Positions 6,864 to 16,228 are shown, counted from the stretch's first letter. The stretch is 39,363 nt of DNA from Bacteroidota bacterium (GCA_013286655.1 JABDFG010000018.1:1-39363), one strand, 5' to 3'. Translations and numbers: made by a program. Notes: generated by a model not told the origin, from the letters alone.

Positions 6864-8210
6864 TTAAGTAGTTAACGTAAAAGCAAATTTACTTCCAACG
6901 CCAATCTCGCTGTCTACCCAAATTCTGCCTCCCTGGGCTTCGATGAATTCTTTACTTATTGCCAACCCTAATCCCGTCCCTTCCTTGATAGTTCCGGGGA
7001 TGCGAAAATACCGATCGAAAATTTTATCCTTGTATTTGGATTCAATACCTTTGCCAAAATCTTCCACCGCTATTGTTACTTCATTGCCTTCCTTTTTTGC
7101 AGAAACGACAATTTTCGAATTTTCCATTGAATACCGTACTGCATTTGAAATGAGATTTACCAATACCCATGCTGTTTTTTCAGCATCTGCATTCACTTTA
7201 TATAAATGATCTTCAGAAATAACCTCGATCGTAATTTTGTTGTGTTCTGCTTGTGCTTTATTAGCATCAACGGCATATTTTATAATGTCTTCCATAACGG
7301 TTGGCAGAATGGCGAGTTGAATTTTTCCCGTTTCTACTTGTGTCATTTTCAGCAGTTCTCCTGTAATTTTCAATAATCGCTGGCCGTCATCCTTTATATT
7401 TCTCATTAACTCTTTTTGATCACCGTTCATATTCCCGGTGCGTTGGTCTTCCAGTAATTTTAGACTCAAAAGGATCGAAGATATTGGAGTTTTAAGCTCA
7501 TGTGAAACAGTAGCTATGAAATTGGTTTTAGCAAGGTCTAATTCTTTGAAAGGCGTAACATTTTTAAGAATAATCACATGACCGATTAACTTTGCCTGGT
7601 TTTCACCGGTGGGTGTTGTATAAATATCCAGGATCTCTTGTTCAAAGTAGCTTTCCCTTTCATCCGCATATATTTTCAATTGTTCTTTTTTCCCTTTTTC
7701 ATTCCTTCGCATTAAATTTTTTGTGAGAGAACGAATCAGATCATTCGTCAGCGCGACATCCTGCGCTTGTTTTCCAATCAAATTTTTATGTTCTATACTT
7801 AATACTTTCAATGCTTCCTCATTGGCAAAGAGAATCTTTTTTTCTTCATCAAAACCAATAATGGGATCATACATATTATTAATGATAGTTTCAATGCGTT
7901 TCTTTTCAAATAGTAATTTTGAAAGGTTACTGTTTTCATATTCTTCCAATTTTGCTGCCATTGTATTAAAGGATGTTGCGAGCTCACTAAACTCATCGTT
8001 ACTGTGAAAATGTAAACGCTGATCGTATTTTTTGTTGGCGATTTCTTTAATGCTTTGGGTAAGTTCTCTTATAGGATTAGCAATTGTTCCCGGGAAATTT
8101 ATTAAAAGAATAAACGCTATTAAAAAACACAAGGTTCCGGTTAATGCAATCCAAAGTGTGGCCTTATCGGAAATGATTTTTGCAAAAGCATTTTTTCCGG
8201 ACAATTGCAT
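6864..8210 (-). CDS. Kdp-linked sensor histidine kinase, C-terminal piece after a frameshift
   Basis: 448 residues from the first ATG in this frame: a transmembrane segment (about 18-38), HAMP (39-92), PAS-like region (105-220), HisKA with SHELKTP (phospho-acceptor His237), and a HATPase domain with N box NLISNAVRYS (352-361), DFGKGI and G box GTGLGLAI (411-418). It lacks the N-terminal transmembrane and sensor part, which lies in another frame at 8164-8586. Removing one A from the A6 run at 8196-8191 joins the two frames through the residues V-R-K-N-A-F-A-K and gives a single 573-residue kinase. Last gene of the kdp operon. It presumably phosphorylates the NtrC-type regulator encoded at 16312-17658, since the short KdpD has no kinase domain. 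Confidence 0.88.
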   Translation of the reverse strand: MQLSGKNAFAKIISDKATLWIALTGTLCFLIAFILLINFPGTIANPIRELTQSIKEIANKKYDQRLHFHSNDEFSELATSFNTMAAKLEEYENSNLSKLLFEKKRIETIINNMYDPIIGFDEEKKILFANEEALKVLSIEHKNLIGKQAQDVALTNDLIRSLTKNLMRRNEKGKKEQLKIYADERESYFEQEILDIYTTPTGENQAKLIGHVIILKNVTPFKELDLAKTNFIATVSHELKTPISSILLSLKLLEDQRTGNMNGDQKELMRNIKDDGQRLLKITGELLKMTQVETGKIQLAILPTVMEDIIKYAVDANKAQAEHNKITIEVISEDHLYKVNADAEKTAWVLVNLISNAVRYSMENSKIVVSAKKEGNEVTIAVEDFGKGIESKYKDKIFDRYFRIPGTIKEGTGLGLAISKEFIEAQGGRIWVDSEIGVGSKFAFTLTT

Positions 8211-8586
8211 TCATATTCAATGTCAAAATTCCGTAAACGTCTTTACGAATGGACGAGCGAATAGTAATATCCGAAGGATTTTGCTTGAATGTTTCAAAGT
8301 GTTGGGTGAGGTTATCGACCAGTTCTTTTTCGCCAATTTCTGTGATGTTTCCCCGTTCTTTTTTAATGCGCTCTTCTATTTTCTGAATTGCTATTGCCTG
8401 ATTGTCATTTTCATCCAGGAGCGTGAGCATCTCTTTGGAATATTCAAGGCTGTTATAGTTTGCTTCTAAAATATTCTCACTGGCATTGGAAAGTGTATGA
8501 ATATATCCTAATCCTGTTCCTGCCAATATTAAAATGAGGACAAACAGGAGTCCTATTCCCAATGCAAGTTTTATTTTGATTTTCAT
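8164..8586 (-). CDS. Kdp-linked sensor histidine kinase, N-terminal sensor piece before a frameshift
   Basis: 140 residues. Residues 7-29 form a transmembrane helix, followed by a helical region resembling a four-helix-bundle periplasmic sensor (LEYSKEMLTLLDENDNQAI onward), ending NMNAIVRKKCFCKNHFR and a stop. The last nine residues are probably out-of-frame. At the A6 run (plus-strand T6, 8191-8196) a +1 shift would continue into the kinase frame at 8210. The family I recall has an NMxAIxRKN segment leading straight into the second membrane helix, which supports an intact ancestral gene. It could be a real mutation, a homopolymer sequence error, or regulated frameshifting. The 51-base gap upstream separates it from kdpD. 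Confidence 0.8.
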   Translation of the reverse strand: MKIKIKLALGIGLLFVLILILAGTGLGYIHTLSNASENILEANYNSLEYSKEMLTLLDENDNQAIAIQKIEERIKKERGNITEIGEKELVDNLTQHFETFKQNPSDITIRSSIRKDVYGILTLNMNAIVRKKCFCKNHFR

Positions 8587-8637
8587 CTGTATCTATTTTT
8601 CTAATTCTTAAGGTCATATGGAATATGACTAGTCCAT

Positions 8638-9093
8638 TTATGAAAGAATTACGAGGTCTACGTCCCTTCCGGTTATTTTTATCAGTAATTTATCGAATAA
8701 GGTATTACTTAAGATTGATTTAATAATACTGAAGTGAGGCTTACCAATGCAGATTGTGGTAATCCGGTTTTTTTCGGAGACTTCTAAAATGGCCTGTGAA
8801 ATATTTTTGTTTTTAACCTTAATTACTTCTCCCCCCAATTCAGTAGCTAACTTGAAATTATTAATCAGGTAGCGTTGTTTGTCTAATGGGATTTTTTCCG
8901 TGCTTTCCGATGGTATTTGAACGTAGAGCACGAACCATTTGCTATTATAGTAGTTCGCCAACCTGGCCGTTTTCCGAATGATTATTTTGGCAACAATTTC
9001 ATTGCTGCTTATACAGGCCAAAAAACGTTCGTGTTTTAATGTCGTATTTTTTACGGACTTCAGTTTCGACTTTCCTTTCGACCTGGGAGGCAA
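8638..9093 (-). CDS. kdpD: Short KdpD, C-terminal Usp-like piece after a frameshift
   Basis: Frame carrying the universal-stress-protein-like domain of KdpD: KHERFLACISSNEIVAKIIIRKTARLA, then WFVLYVQIP, LGGEVIKVKNKNISQAILEVSEKNRITTICIGKP and the C-terminal DVDLVILS. The first ATG in frame (9093) lies inside the upstream KdpD frame, and the first 15 residues are likely not real protein. The true join is at the A6 run (plus-strand T6, 9047-9052), where removing one A connects VETEVRK with NTTLKHERFLAC. The restored protein would be 377 residues, the length expected of the short KdpD of Bacteroidota, which lacks membrane helices and kinase domains. Confidence 0.82.
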   Translation of the reverse strand: MPPRSKGKSKLKSVKNTTLKHERFLACISSNEIVAKIIIRKTARLANYYNSKWFVLYVQIPSESTEKIPLDKQRYLINNFKLATELGGEVIKVKNKNISQAILEVSEKNRITTICIGKPHFSIIKSILSNTLFDKLLIKITGRDVDLVILS

Positions 9094-9772
9094 CTTCTTT
9101 AAGAGCCAACTCGCGTAATTGAAGAATATGTTCGGGTTTAAAAAAGTTTTTAAGTGCGGCTTCTATTTTTTCCGCCTGATAAATCTTGCCTTCTCTCAAT
9201 CGGGCAATCAGTTCATCTGCAGTCAAATCAATGTTCACTACTTCATCCGCTAAGCCTATTATTTTATCAGGGACGCGCTCTTTTACTTCAATGCCTGTAA
9301 TGTTCTTAATTTCTTCGTACAAGCTTTCAATGTGCTGAATATTGACAGCACTTATTACGTTGATGCCTCCATTGAGAATATCCATTACATCCTGCCAGCG
9401 TTTTTTATTGTGGCTCCCTTCAATGTTACTATGCGCCAGTTCATCTACAATTACTACTTCGGGTCGTAAATTAATGATAGCTTGTACATCCATTTCTTCC
9501 AACTCCTTGCCTTTATAGAAAAGGTGTCTTCTCGGAATAAAAGGCAGGCCTTCCAGTAACGCGGATGTTTCCGGACGATTATGGGTTTCGATGTATCCGA
9601 TCTTTACATCAATCCCATTTTTTAATAAGGCATGCGTTTCCTGTAACATACGGTAAGTTTTACCTACACCAGCGCTCATGCCGATGTAGATTTTAAACTT
9701 ACCCCGTCTTGATTTTTTTATGAGATCAAGAAAGTGCTGTACGTTTTGTTCTTTATCTGTTTTTTCGGACAT
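8999..9772 (-). CDS. kdpD: Short KdpD, N-terminal KdpD domain piece before a frameshift
   Basis: 257 residues containing the KdpD osmosensitive K+ channel sensor domain: IYIGMSAGVGKTYRML with Walker A at 31-39, GYIETHNRPET, VVIVDELAHSNIEGSHNKKRWQDV with Walker B Asp109, and VNIQHIESL. The frame runs past the A6 run into DIKTRTFFGLYKQQ and stops. That tail is probably out-of-frame. Cytoplasmic, ATP-binding, and thought in E. coli to sense or modulate K+ and c-di-AMP responses through this region. Here it has no kinase module, so signalling must pass to the separate histidine kinase 51 bases downstream. Starts 26 bases after the 95-aa gene. Confidence 0.9.
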   Translation of the reverse strand: MSEKTDKEQNVQHFLDLIKKSRRGKFKIYIGMSAGVGKTYRMLQETHALLKNGIDVKIGYIETHNRPETSALLEGLPFIPRRHLFYKGKELEEMDVQAIINLRPEVVIVDELAHSNIEGSHNKKRWQDVMDILNGGINVISAVNIQHIESLYEEIKNITGIEVKERVPDKIIGLADEVVNIDLTADELIARLREGKIYQAEKIEAALKNFFKPEHILQLRELALKEVASQVERKVETEVRKKYDIKTRTFFGLYKQQ

Positions 9773-9797
9773 TCTTTGTATTACCCGAACGCGGCAA

Positions 9798-10085
9798 CTA
9801 TCTAAAATTAACGCTTTTAATAGCTTCCTGTTGTATTATCCTGCCGTATTCCTGAATTGTTCCGACGGCCAGTAGTTCTGCATGGTATTTCTTTATTTCA
9901 TTTTCGGGAATGAAATGCCATTTAGTGATAAAGGGATCTTCCTGTGCGGCATCTCCGTGAAAAAAGCCCGCAAGTATTCCTTCTAAAACACTGCCGTCTT
10001 TAAGAATGATCTTTAAAATCTTTCCTTTAGGATTATAGTATTTTTCAAATATTTCTTTTGAGTAATCTTTCTTTTCTGTTGTCAT
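9798..10085 (-). CDS. Conserved 95-aa protein of the kdp operon, function unknown
   Basis: A soluble protein without signal peptide or membrane helix, placed between the porin and kdpD. Residues 17-41 (NPKGKILKIILKDGSVLEGILAG, with the following FFHGD) look like a small beta-barrel strand pattern, reminiscent of Sm-like or SH3-like folds: charged residues, then KDGS turn, then GxxxG. The rest alternates charged and hydrophobic residues. Spacing of 17 bases from the porin gene and 25 bases to kdpD places it in the same transcript, so a role in potassium response or in regulating KdpD is possible. I do not recognise a named family, and the fold suggestion is weak. Confidence 0.75.
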   Translation of the reverse strand: MTTEKKDYSKEIFEKYYNPKGKILKIILKDGSVLEGILAGFFHGDAAQEDPFITKWHFIPENEIKKYHAELLAVGTIQEYGRIIQQEAIKSVNFR

Positions 10086-10102
10086 TTGATTTATCGATTT
10101 GT

Positions 10103-11530
10103 CTAGAAACGAAAAAGTATTGCAGCAATAACTCTATCTTCGGATTTCACTAAGTCAGGTGCCCAATTCGGATAGGCAGTACCTGGACCGAAAGCGGTAT
10201 AGGTATATCCTGTTGGAGAAGTAACACCTCCAGGGCCTGCGAAATAAGGGACATTCGATTGGCGATGAACATATTCTAAGCGAAATTCTATACTCTTGTT
10301 GGGCATCCAGCTGATATTGGTTGAGCAATCCCATCCGGTAAACTGATCGCCCGGGTTTTCGGTAAATGGATGCGTGCCTGCCGGTTGTGTCGGATTGTAG
10401 GGATTGGGAAAAGGGCTTGCGTCACCTGTAGGTGCAAGCACCAGGTAACGACCGGGGTTTGTCATCCAACCTCCTCCAATACACCATGCCCATTTGTCTT
10501 TGGCGAACCATGTACGATTGTAAACCATCCAGCTGACAAAATTTTGTGCGTAGGTGCCATTTGCTGCATTGTTCGGAGTGAAACCGGTAACGCCGTCACC
10601 ATTTTCAGCGCCAATGTCAAAGGTTGCAGAAAATGCCATTTTAGTTACGCCCGTTGATTTAGGATTAGTGTAATACCTGACTAACAAACTATTGTCCGAG
10701 TGAACCCGATGTCTTCCGGGCAGGCCGGCCGCATCCGTTCCGTAGTAATCATTTGTGAGAAGCTTCACGTTGCTGTTTGGCATCCAGGTAATGTTTCCAC
10801 CAAAGCCTGGCATGGCGTTAAACATACCATAACTCTGCCATCCATTGATAATCCAGGGTTCAATTTTCAAATGCTGCGTTGGGAAAATCTGCACACGTAT
10901 GCCATTGAAAAACCAGGGTGTATTATCGGAAGTATAAGATGCCTGATATTCCCAATTTTCAACCTGGTAATAGGAATTAAGTCCGATGTAGGACATGAAC
11001 ATTCCGCCATCTACATTGATGCCATGCAATACATTAAAATGATACCCTGCATAGGCCTCACTTATATAACGGTACGCATCGGCAAGATCGTATTGGCCCC
11101 GGTACGGACTTAAATCGTTTCTTGGAACCACCGTGGAACGTGTACCGAATTGCGTTAATATTCTTCCGCGTGCACCATCGTAGTTAATCTCGCCGCCAAT
11201 AACAGCAGCCGAAACCTCCATTTCATCATTTCGGGCAAGTGCTGTAGAGCCGACAACGGTATGATCGATAGGGTTATTAAAGGAATGGGTCATGTTGGCG
11301 TCCAACATGATGATACCCGTAGCGTATTTACTTGTTAACAGGGAGGAGTCGCGGCGATCGCTGCCGTTTTGCCAGGTCTGGTCAATTCCTTCAAAAGGGA
11401 TCTGAGATGCGACAGCATCTGATTTATCCGCAATTATTTCTTCGCCCTTTCCTACCGGAACAATTTCCTTTTGAGCATTTGCAAAACTCCATACCGCGAG
11501 CACTGCAATAGATAGTAGTTGTTTTTTCAT
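10103..11530 (-). CDS. Outer-membrane beta-barrel (porin-like, BBP2/OmpL type) protein in the kdp operon
   Basis: 475 residues. Signal peptide MKKQLLSIAVLAVWSFANAQ, then alternating amphipathic strands rich in W, Y, N and G, ending DRVIAAILFRF. A terminal Phe after an aromatic/hydrophobic strand is the usual beta-barrel assembly signal. Segments such as YHFNVLHGINVDGGMFMSYIG and WMPNSNVKLLTNDYYG fit the putative beta-barrel porin-2 family found in Bacteroidota. It lies 16 bases after kdpC and 17 before the 95-aa gene, so it is co-expressed with the K+ pump. A likely role is letting potassium or another solute through the outer membrane when external K+ is scarce. That role is inferred from context. 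Confidence 0.78.
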   Translation of the reverse strand: MKKQLLSIAVLAVWSFANAQKEIVPVGKGEEIIADKSDAVASQIPFEGIDQTWQNGSDRRDSSLLTSKYATGIIMLDANMTHSFNNPIDHTVVGSTALARNDEMEVSAAVIGGEINYDGARGRILTQFGTRSTVVPRNDLSPYRGQYDLADAYRYISEAYAGYHFNVLHGINVDGGMFMSYIGLNSYYQVENWEYQASYTSDNTPWFFNGIRVQIFPTQHLKIEPWIINGWQSYGMFNAMPGFGGNITWMPNSNVKLLTNDYYGTDAAGLPGRHRVHSDNSLLVRYYTNPKSTGVTKMAFSATFDIGAENGDGVTGFTPNNAANGTYAQNFVSWMVYNRTWFAKDKWAWCIGGGWMTNPGRYLVLAPTGDASPFPNPYNPTQPAGTHPFTENPGDQFTGWDCSTNISWMPNKSIEFRLEYVHRQSNVPYFAGPGGVTSPTGYTYTAFGPGTAYPNWAPDLVKSEDRVIAAILFRF

Positions 11531-11546
11531 AGTTAAATTTATTTTA

Positions 11547-12110
11547 TTAATTGTGTTGGTTTAATGCTAGATTGAGTTTAAGTACATTCACTTTTTCAGG
11601 ACCAAGAAATCCAAATAGGGGTGTCATTTTGACTTTTTCAATAAGCTCATAAAGTTCCTTTTCGTCTCTGTTCCGTATTTTCGCTACTCTCGGTACTTGC
11701 ACTTTTGCAGCTTGAACAGAGATGTCCGGGTCGAGTCCGCTTCCTGAAGCGGTTACCAGATCAGCAGGTATTTGTTCCTTCTTGATTCCTGGATTATGCA
11801 CAAGAAACGTATCCACGCGTGCCTGGACATCTTTTAAATAATCGGGATTGCTCGGTCCTTTATTACTACCTCCGCTTCCTGCGGCATTGTAGTTGACCGC
11901 AGATGGCCTTGCCCAAAAATACTTGTCGGCGGTGAATTTTTGTCCAATGTTGGCATAACCGACAATTTTCCCGTTCACCGCAATGGTTTCACCTTTTCCA
12001 CCGCCAGTTGAGGTTTTGGCAATACCTGCAATTAACAAGGGATAGAGTACCGAACAAATAATGATCAATACAATGGTCAGTTTTAAAGATGGTAAAAGAT
12101 ATGTTCGCAT
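11547..12110 (-). CDS. kdpC: K+-transporting ATPase subunit C
   Basis: 187 residues, the normal length for KdpC. One N-terminal membrane helix (about residues 8-30) precedes a periplasmic domain with FTADKYFWARPSAVNYNA, GPSNPDYLKDVQARVD, and the signature SGSGLDPDISVQAAKVQVPRVA. KdpC stabilises the KdpA-KdpB complex and affects ATP affinity. It follows kdpB by 21 bases. Confidence 0.96.
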   Translation of the reverse strand: MRTYLLPSLKLTIVLIIICSVLYPLLIAGIAKTSTGGGKGETIAVNGKIVGYANIGQKFTADKYFWARPSAVNYNAAGSGGSNKGPSNPDYLKDVQARVDTFLVHNPGIKKEQIPADLVTASGSGLDPDISVQAAKVQVPRVAKIRNRDEKELYELIEKVKMTPLFGFLGPEKVNVLKLNLALNQHN

Positions 12111-12131
12111 TTCGGTAAATTTAACTGTTCA

Positions 12132-14195
12132 CTAAAAAAATAATCCCATCATCAGGTCAATTAATTTGATCCCGATAAAGGGTAAAAGGATCCCGCCAAA
12201 ACCGTAGATCAGCAAATTACGCCTTAATAAAGCACTTGCTCCGATAGGTTTATATTCCACGCCCCGCAATGCTAACGGAATGAGTATGGGGATGATGATG
12301 GCATTAAATATTACTGCTGATAGAATCGCACTTTCCGGACTATGCAATTTCATAATGTTCAATCCTTGCAATGCGGGGATAGAAGCAATAAATAAGGCAG
12401 GGACAATAGCAAAATATTTTGCCACATCGTTCGCAATGGAAAAGGTTGTTAATGTTCCGCGTGTAATTAAAAGTTGTTTTCCTATCTCAACAATTTCAAT
12501 CAATTTAGTTGGATCGTTGTCGAGATCGACCATGTTGCCGGCTTCTTTTGCCGCTTGTGTTCCGCTGTTCATGGCAACTCCCACATCAGCTTGCGCCAGA
12601 GCAGGGGCGTCATTTGTTCCATCTCCCATCATCGCAACTAACTTTCCGGATGCTTGTTCCTTTTTTATGTAGTTCATTTTATCTTCCGGCTTTGCTTCTG
12701 CGATAAAATCGTCTACCCCTGCTTTTTCTGCAATGAATTTGGCTGTTAAAGGATTATCCCCGGTTACCATCACCGTTTTAATACCCATTTTGCGAAGGCG
12801 TTCAAAACGCTCCTGAATGCCGGGTTTGATAATATCCTGTAATTCGATCACCCCTATTATTTTGTCATTTTCAGAAACAACCAACGGTGTTCCTCCATTT
12901 GCAGAAATGCTATTTACTATTTTTTCGATTTCTGAAGAATAGGAATGTCCTGCTCTCTCTGCATTTTTCCTGATTGTATCAGCCGCACCTTTCCGCATTT
13001 TAACGCCGTTTTTCAAATCGATGCCGCTGGAACGTGTCTCTGCTGTGAACTTGATAAACACAGCCCCGTTTAAAAGTTCATCGGAGGCTTTTGTTTTGGC
13101 ATCTTTCGATTTTGCTAATTCAACGATCGATTTACCTTCCGGCGTTTGATCCGCGAAAGATGCCAAAACACAACACGCCATAAAATGCTCATCACTAACT
13201 TCGCCGGCAGGGTAAAAACTGGTGGCTTTGCGATTGCCGATGGTGATTGTTCCTGTTTTATCTAATAATAATACATCAATATCTCCGGCTGTTTCAACCG
13301 CTTTCCCTGACTTTGTAATGACATTTGCACGTAATGCCCTGTCCATTCCCGCGATACCAATCGCCGAAAGTAATCCGCCGATAGTTGTTGGAATTAAGCA
13401 AACAAACAAAGAAATCAATGCGGCAATCGTAATAGAGGTATTGGCATAATCTGCGAAAGGTTTTAGTGTTACACATACAATAATGAATACCAGTGTAAAT
13501 GCCGCCAGCAGAATTGTTAATGCAATTTCATTGGGTGTTTTTTGCCGGCTTGCACCTTCCACCAACGCGATCATTTTATCTAAGAATGATTCGCCGGGTT
13601 CTGTTGTTACTTTAACTGTAATCCGATCACTTAATACTTTGGTCCCACCCGTAACTGAACTTTTATCTCCACCCGCTTCACGAACAACAGGAGCACTTTC
13701 ACCGGTAATGGCTGACTCATCAATTGTTGCTAATCCTTCCACGATCTCTCCGTCCGTTGGAATGATATCGCCTGCTTCGCAAAAAAACAGGTCGTCTTTT
13801 CGCAATTGGGAAGAAGGGACAATGTCAATTTCATCGGAGTTAATTTTACCTGATCCTGAAACTTTTTTGGCGGGCGTTTCTTCACGGGTCTTTCTGAGCG
13901 AATCGGCTTGTGCTTTTCCTCTTGCTTCTGCAATAGCTTCTGCAAAATTTGCGAACAATAAAGTGAGAAAGAGAATGATCAACACAAGAAAATTATATCC
14001 GGTACTCCCTTGAGACCCGTTGTTGTTGATAAATAGACTAATCGTAACAATGAGCATTACGAGTGTTCCGAGCTCTACACAAAACATCACGGGATTTTTT
14101 ACCATCGCTTTCGGATGCAGTTTGATAAACGATTGTTTCCAGGCCTCTGTTATCAGGTCTTTTTGAAACAATGATTTATTGGTTGAGTTGCTCAT
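12132..14195 (-). CDS. kdpB: K+-transporting P-type ATPase subunit B
   Basis: 687 residues, full length for the family. Actuator motif TGES (164-167), ion-pathway segment [15 protein letters not shown] (266-280), phosphorylation motif DKTGT with Asp312, and the hinge motif [25 protein letters not shown] before the last membrane helices. It hydrolyses ATP to drive potassium taken up through KdpA. All catalytic residues I looked for are present. Eleven bases separate it from kdpA. Confidence 0.98.
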   Translation of the reverse strand: MSNSTNKSLFQKDLITEAWKQSFIKLHPKAMVKNPVMFCVELGTLVMLIVTISLFINNNGSQGSTGYNFLVLIILFLTLLFANFAEAIAEARGKAQADSLRKTREETPAKKVSGSGKINSDEIDIVPSSQLRKDDLFFCEAGDIIPTDGEIVEGLATIDESAITGESAPVVREAGGDKSSVTGGTKVLSDRITVKVTTEPGESFLDKMIALVEGASRQKTPNEIALTILLAAFTLVFIIVCVTLKPFADYANTSITIAALISLFVCLIPTTIGGLLSAIGIAGMDRALRANVITKSGKAVETAGDIDVLLLDKTGTITIGNRKATSFYPAGEVSDEHFMACCVLASFADQTPEGKSIVELAKSKDAKTKASDELLNGAVFIKFTAETRSSGIDLKNGVKMRKGAADTIRKNAERAGHSYSSEIEKIVNSISANGGTPLVVSENDKIIGVIELQDIIKPGIQERFERLRKMGIKTVMVTGDNPLTAKFIAEKAGVDDFIAEAKPEDKMNYIKKEQASGKLVAMMGDGTNDAPALAQADVGVAMNSGTQAAKEAGNMVDLDNDPTKLIEIVEIGKQLLITRGTLTTFSIANDVAKYFAIVPALFIASIPALQGLNIMKLHSPESAILSAVIFNAIIIPILIPLALRGVEYKPIGASALLRRNLLIYGFGGILLPFIGIKLIDLMMGLFF

Positions 14196-14206
14196 AATTC
14201 TATTTC

Positions 14207-15925
14207 TTAATGACCTAAACTAAAATATTCCGCCAATGGACCAAGTACCAATGCCGGAAAAAAGGCTAAGGCTGCAATGATCATAATGACCGCATACGTC
14301 ATAATGCCGAACGTTCCGGTATCTGTTCTTAGCGTACCGGCTGATTCAGGAATGTATTTTTTCTTCGCTAAAATTCCTGCAATAGCAAGGGGGCCAATGA
14401 TCGGAAGGAACCTGCCAAGGATCATGACAAAACCGGTAGTCACATTCCAGAAAATATTATTGTCCGCCAGGCCTTCAAACCCACTTCCATTATTGGCTGC
14501 GCAGGAGGTGTATTGATACAACATTTCTGAAAATCCGTGATAGCCCGGATTATTCAGCCATGTAGAAGGTTTTACAGCCCAATCCGCATTTGGATGATTC
14601 ACCCATGTCCAGGAAGATAAAGCTGTACCGACTAAAATGATGAATGGATGCAATAAAGCAATAAGTGTTGCGATTTTCATTTCGCGCGCTTCAATTTTTC
14701 TTCCTAAAAATTCGGGCGTGCGTCCTACCATTAATCCTGAAATGAAAACAGCGATAATAATAAATATATAATAGTTTAAGATCCCCACTCCGCAGCCTCC
14801 GTAAAAAGCGTTCGTCATCATACCTAGTAATTGCATGGCTCCTGAAACAGGCATTGAACTGTCGTGCATTGAGTTTACTGATCCTGTAGAGATAACAGTA
14901 GTTAAAATACTCCAATAAGCAGATGCCGGAACACCCAATCTCACTTCCTTGCCTTCCATACTTCCGGCGCTCTGATCGATACCCATGCGCGTAATAGAGG
15001 GATTTCCTTTTATTTCTGAGATCATTGTCGGAATCAGAAATGTCAGCATTCCAATGGTCATTACAGCGAAAATCACATATCCGAATCGCTTTCTTTTCAG
15101 GTAGAATCCCAATGCAAAAATTAGTGCAATTGGAAGGAGTACCTGGGCAATTATTTCTACACTATTGGTAAAATAATTCGGATTTTCGAATGGATGTGCG
15201 GAGTTTGCTCCAAACCATCCCCCCCCGTTTGTTCCTAAATGCTTGATAGCAATCAACCCTGCTGCCGGACCCCGAGAAACCTGAATGGTATCACCTTGCA
15301 TTGTTGTAATGGTATCTTTGCCGTCAAAGCTCGCGGGTGTACCGTTAAATACAAGCAACACGGCTATAACAATACTTACAGGCAATAAAATACGCGTTAT
15401 TGTTTTCGTAAAGATCACAAAAAAGTTACCCAGCTTATTGGATACTCCTTCCCTCATAGCGTTGAAAACGACTACCAGTGCTGCTATTCCTGTGGCTGCT
15501 GAAACGAAATGTAAAAACATAAGAACAGCCAGCTGGGTTAAATAGGTTGCTCCCGTTTCACCTGAATAGTCCTGTAAATTACAATTCACCAGAAAGCTAA
15601 TTGCGGTATTGAAACTCAGATCGGGGCTCATGGAAGGATTTCCATCCGGATTTAAAAACAAATGGCCTTGTGTAAGAAGCATTATAAATGCATACACGAA
15701 CCACAGCATGTTTATCGTAAGCAAAGCTGTCAGGTGCTGCTTCCAATTCATTTCTTTTGTGGCGTCAATTCCGCAAATCCGGAATATAAAGCGTTCAACC
15801 GGAGAGATGAAATCAAGCCAGGTCCTTTCGTTATTAAAAACCCTGGCTATGTATTTTCCAAAGGGGATTGCCAAAAGCAGTGTAATGGCGAATGTCACGA
15901 TAACTCCTGTTAATTCCACATTCAT
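14207..15925 (-). CDS. kdpA: K+-transporting ATPase subunit A (potassium-binding channel-like subunit)
   Basis: 572 residues with about ten membrane helices. It belongs to the superfamily of K+ transporters with four pore loops. Visible pore-loop regions include [28 protein letters not shown] and [14 protein letters not shown], which carry the conserved Gly residues of the selectivity filter. It delivers K+ to KdpB. The start was chosen at ATG 15925, which gives [20 protein letters not shown], a typical first helix. kdpF lies 23 bases upstream. Confidence 0.97.
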   Translation of the reverse strand: MNVELTGVIVTFAITLLLAIPFGKYIARVFNNERTWLDFISPVERFIFRICGIDATKEMNWKQHLTALLTINMLWFVYAFIMLLTQGHLFLNPDGNPSMSPDLSFNTAISFLVNCNLQDYSGETGATYLTQLAVLMFLHFVSAATGIAALVVVFNAMREGVSNKLGNFFVIFTKTITRILLPVSIVIAVLLVFNGTPASFDGKDTITTMQGDTIQVSRGPAAGLIAIKHLGTNGGGWFGANSAHPFENPNYFTNSVEIIAQVLLPIALIFALGFYLKRKRFGYVIFAVMTIGMLTFLIPTMISEIKGNPSITRMGIDQSAGSMEGKEVRLGVPASAYWSILTTVISTGSVNSMHDSSMPVSGAMQLLGMMTNAFYGGCGVGILNYYIFIIIAVFISGLMVGRTPEFLGRKIEAREMKIATLIALLHPFIILVGTALSSWTWVNHPNADWAVKPSTWLNNPGYHGFSEMLYQYTSCAANNGSGFEGLADNNIFWNVTTGFVMILGRFLPIIGPLAIAGILAKKKYIPESAGTLRTDTGTFGIMTYAVIMIIAALAFFPALVLGPLAEYFSLGH

Positions 15926-15948
15926 ATTCTTATGGCTTTATTTGGACA

Positions 15949-16026
15949 CTAAAACTTTTCCGGCTTAAGTAATACATAAATTAAGTAGCAGAACACCGCA
16001 ATAGATAAAATAAATAGTATTGTCAT
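15949..16026 (-). CDS. kdpF: K+-transporting ATPase subunit F
   Basis: A 25-residue membrane peptide, MTILFILSIAVFCYLIYVLLKPEKF. It is a single hydrophobic helix ending in KPEKF, which is the characteristic KdpF end (Y-x-x-L-L-x-P-E-x-F). KdpF is a small helix that stabilises the KdpFABC complex. Its place directly before kdpA is the standard order. It is shorter than most gene finders report. Confidence 0.93.
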   Translation of the reverse strand: MTILFILSIAVFCYLIYVLLKPEKF

Positions 16027-16037
16027 ATTTATCCGTT

Positions 16038-16130
16038 TTATATTTTTTCAAAAAAATCAATTGATTTGAAAAACAACCAAAAGCATATAAATCCGGCTGC
16101 CAGTAACATTATGGTAAATAGCGTTTCCAT
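16038..16130 (-). CDS. 30-aa single-helix membrane peptide upstream of kdpF
   Basis: METLFTIMLLAAGFICFWLFFKSIDFFEKI: one hydrophobic helix (residues 4-21) followed by a short charged tail. The frame stays open upstream to 16274, but that extra part reads through the terminator-like hairpin and looks random, so ATG 16130 is preferred. It ends 11 bases before kdpF and would be the first gene of the kdp transcript. It could be an extra small subunit of the pump or a leader peptide. I do not recognise it with certainty. No Shine-Dalgarno sequence is visible, as is common in this phylum. Confidence 0.62.
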   Translation of the reverse strand: METLFTIMLLAAGFICFWLFFKSIDFFEKI

Positions 16131-16213
16131 GGTCTTTGTTTTCCGGAAGGTGCCCAAATTCTGTTCCAATAATTTGGTATAAAGGGTCGAAGGAGATAAA
16201 GGGCCTGTCAATA

Positions 16214-16228
16214 GCAAGGTCTGGGTCA
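16214..16228 (-). promoter_or_regulatory. Candidate sigma-54 (-24/-12) promoter for the kdp operon
   Basis: The minus strand reads TGACCC-AGACC-TTGCT, compared with the consensus TGGCAC-N5-TTGCA/T. The -12 half and the spacing fit, but the -24 GG is GA. Transcription would start about 70 bases before the 30-aa gene. A second imperfect match, TGGAAC-AGAAT-TTGG, lies at 16168-16154. A sigma-54 promoter is expected because the neighbouring regulator is of the NtrC type. Sequence support alone is weak. Confidence 0.3.

Noticed and set aside
8164-8210. Overlap of the two kinase frames as evidence for two separate natural genes
   Set aside because: The second frame lacks its own membrane-anchored sensor part and start context, and one base removed from the A6 run joins the two into the expected single kinase.
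13483-14013. 176-aa open frame on the plus strand inside kdpB
   Set aside because: It is the reverse complement of highly conserved kdpB sequence; codon bias produces it. No function visible.
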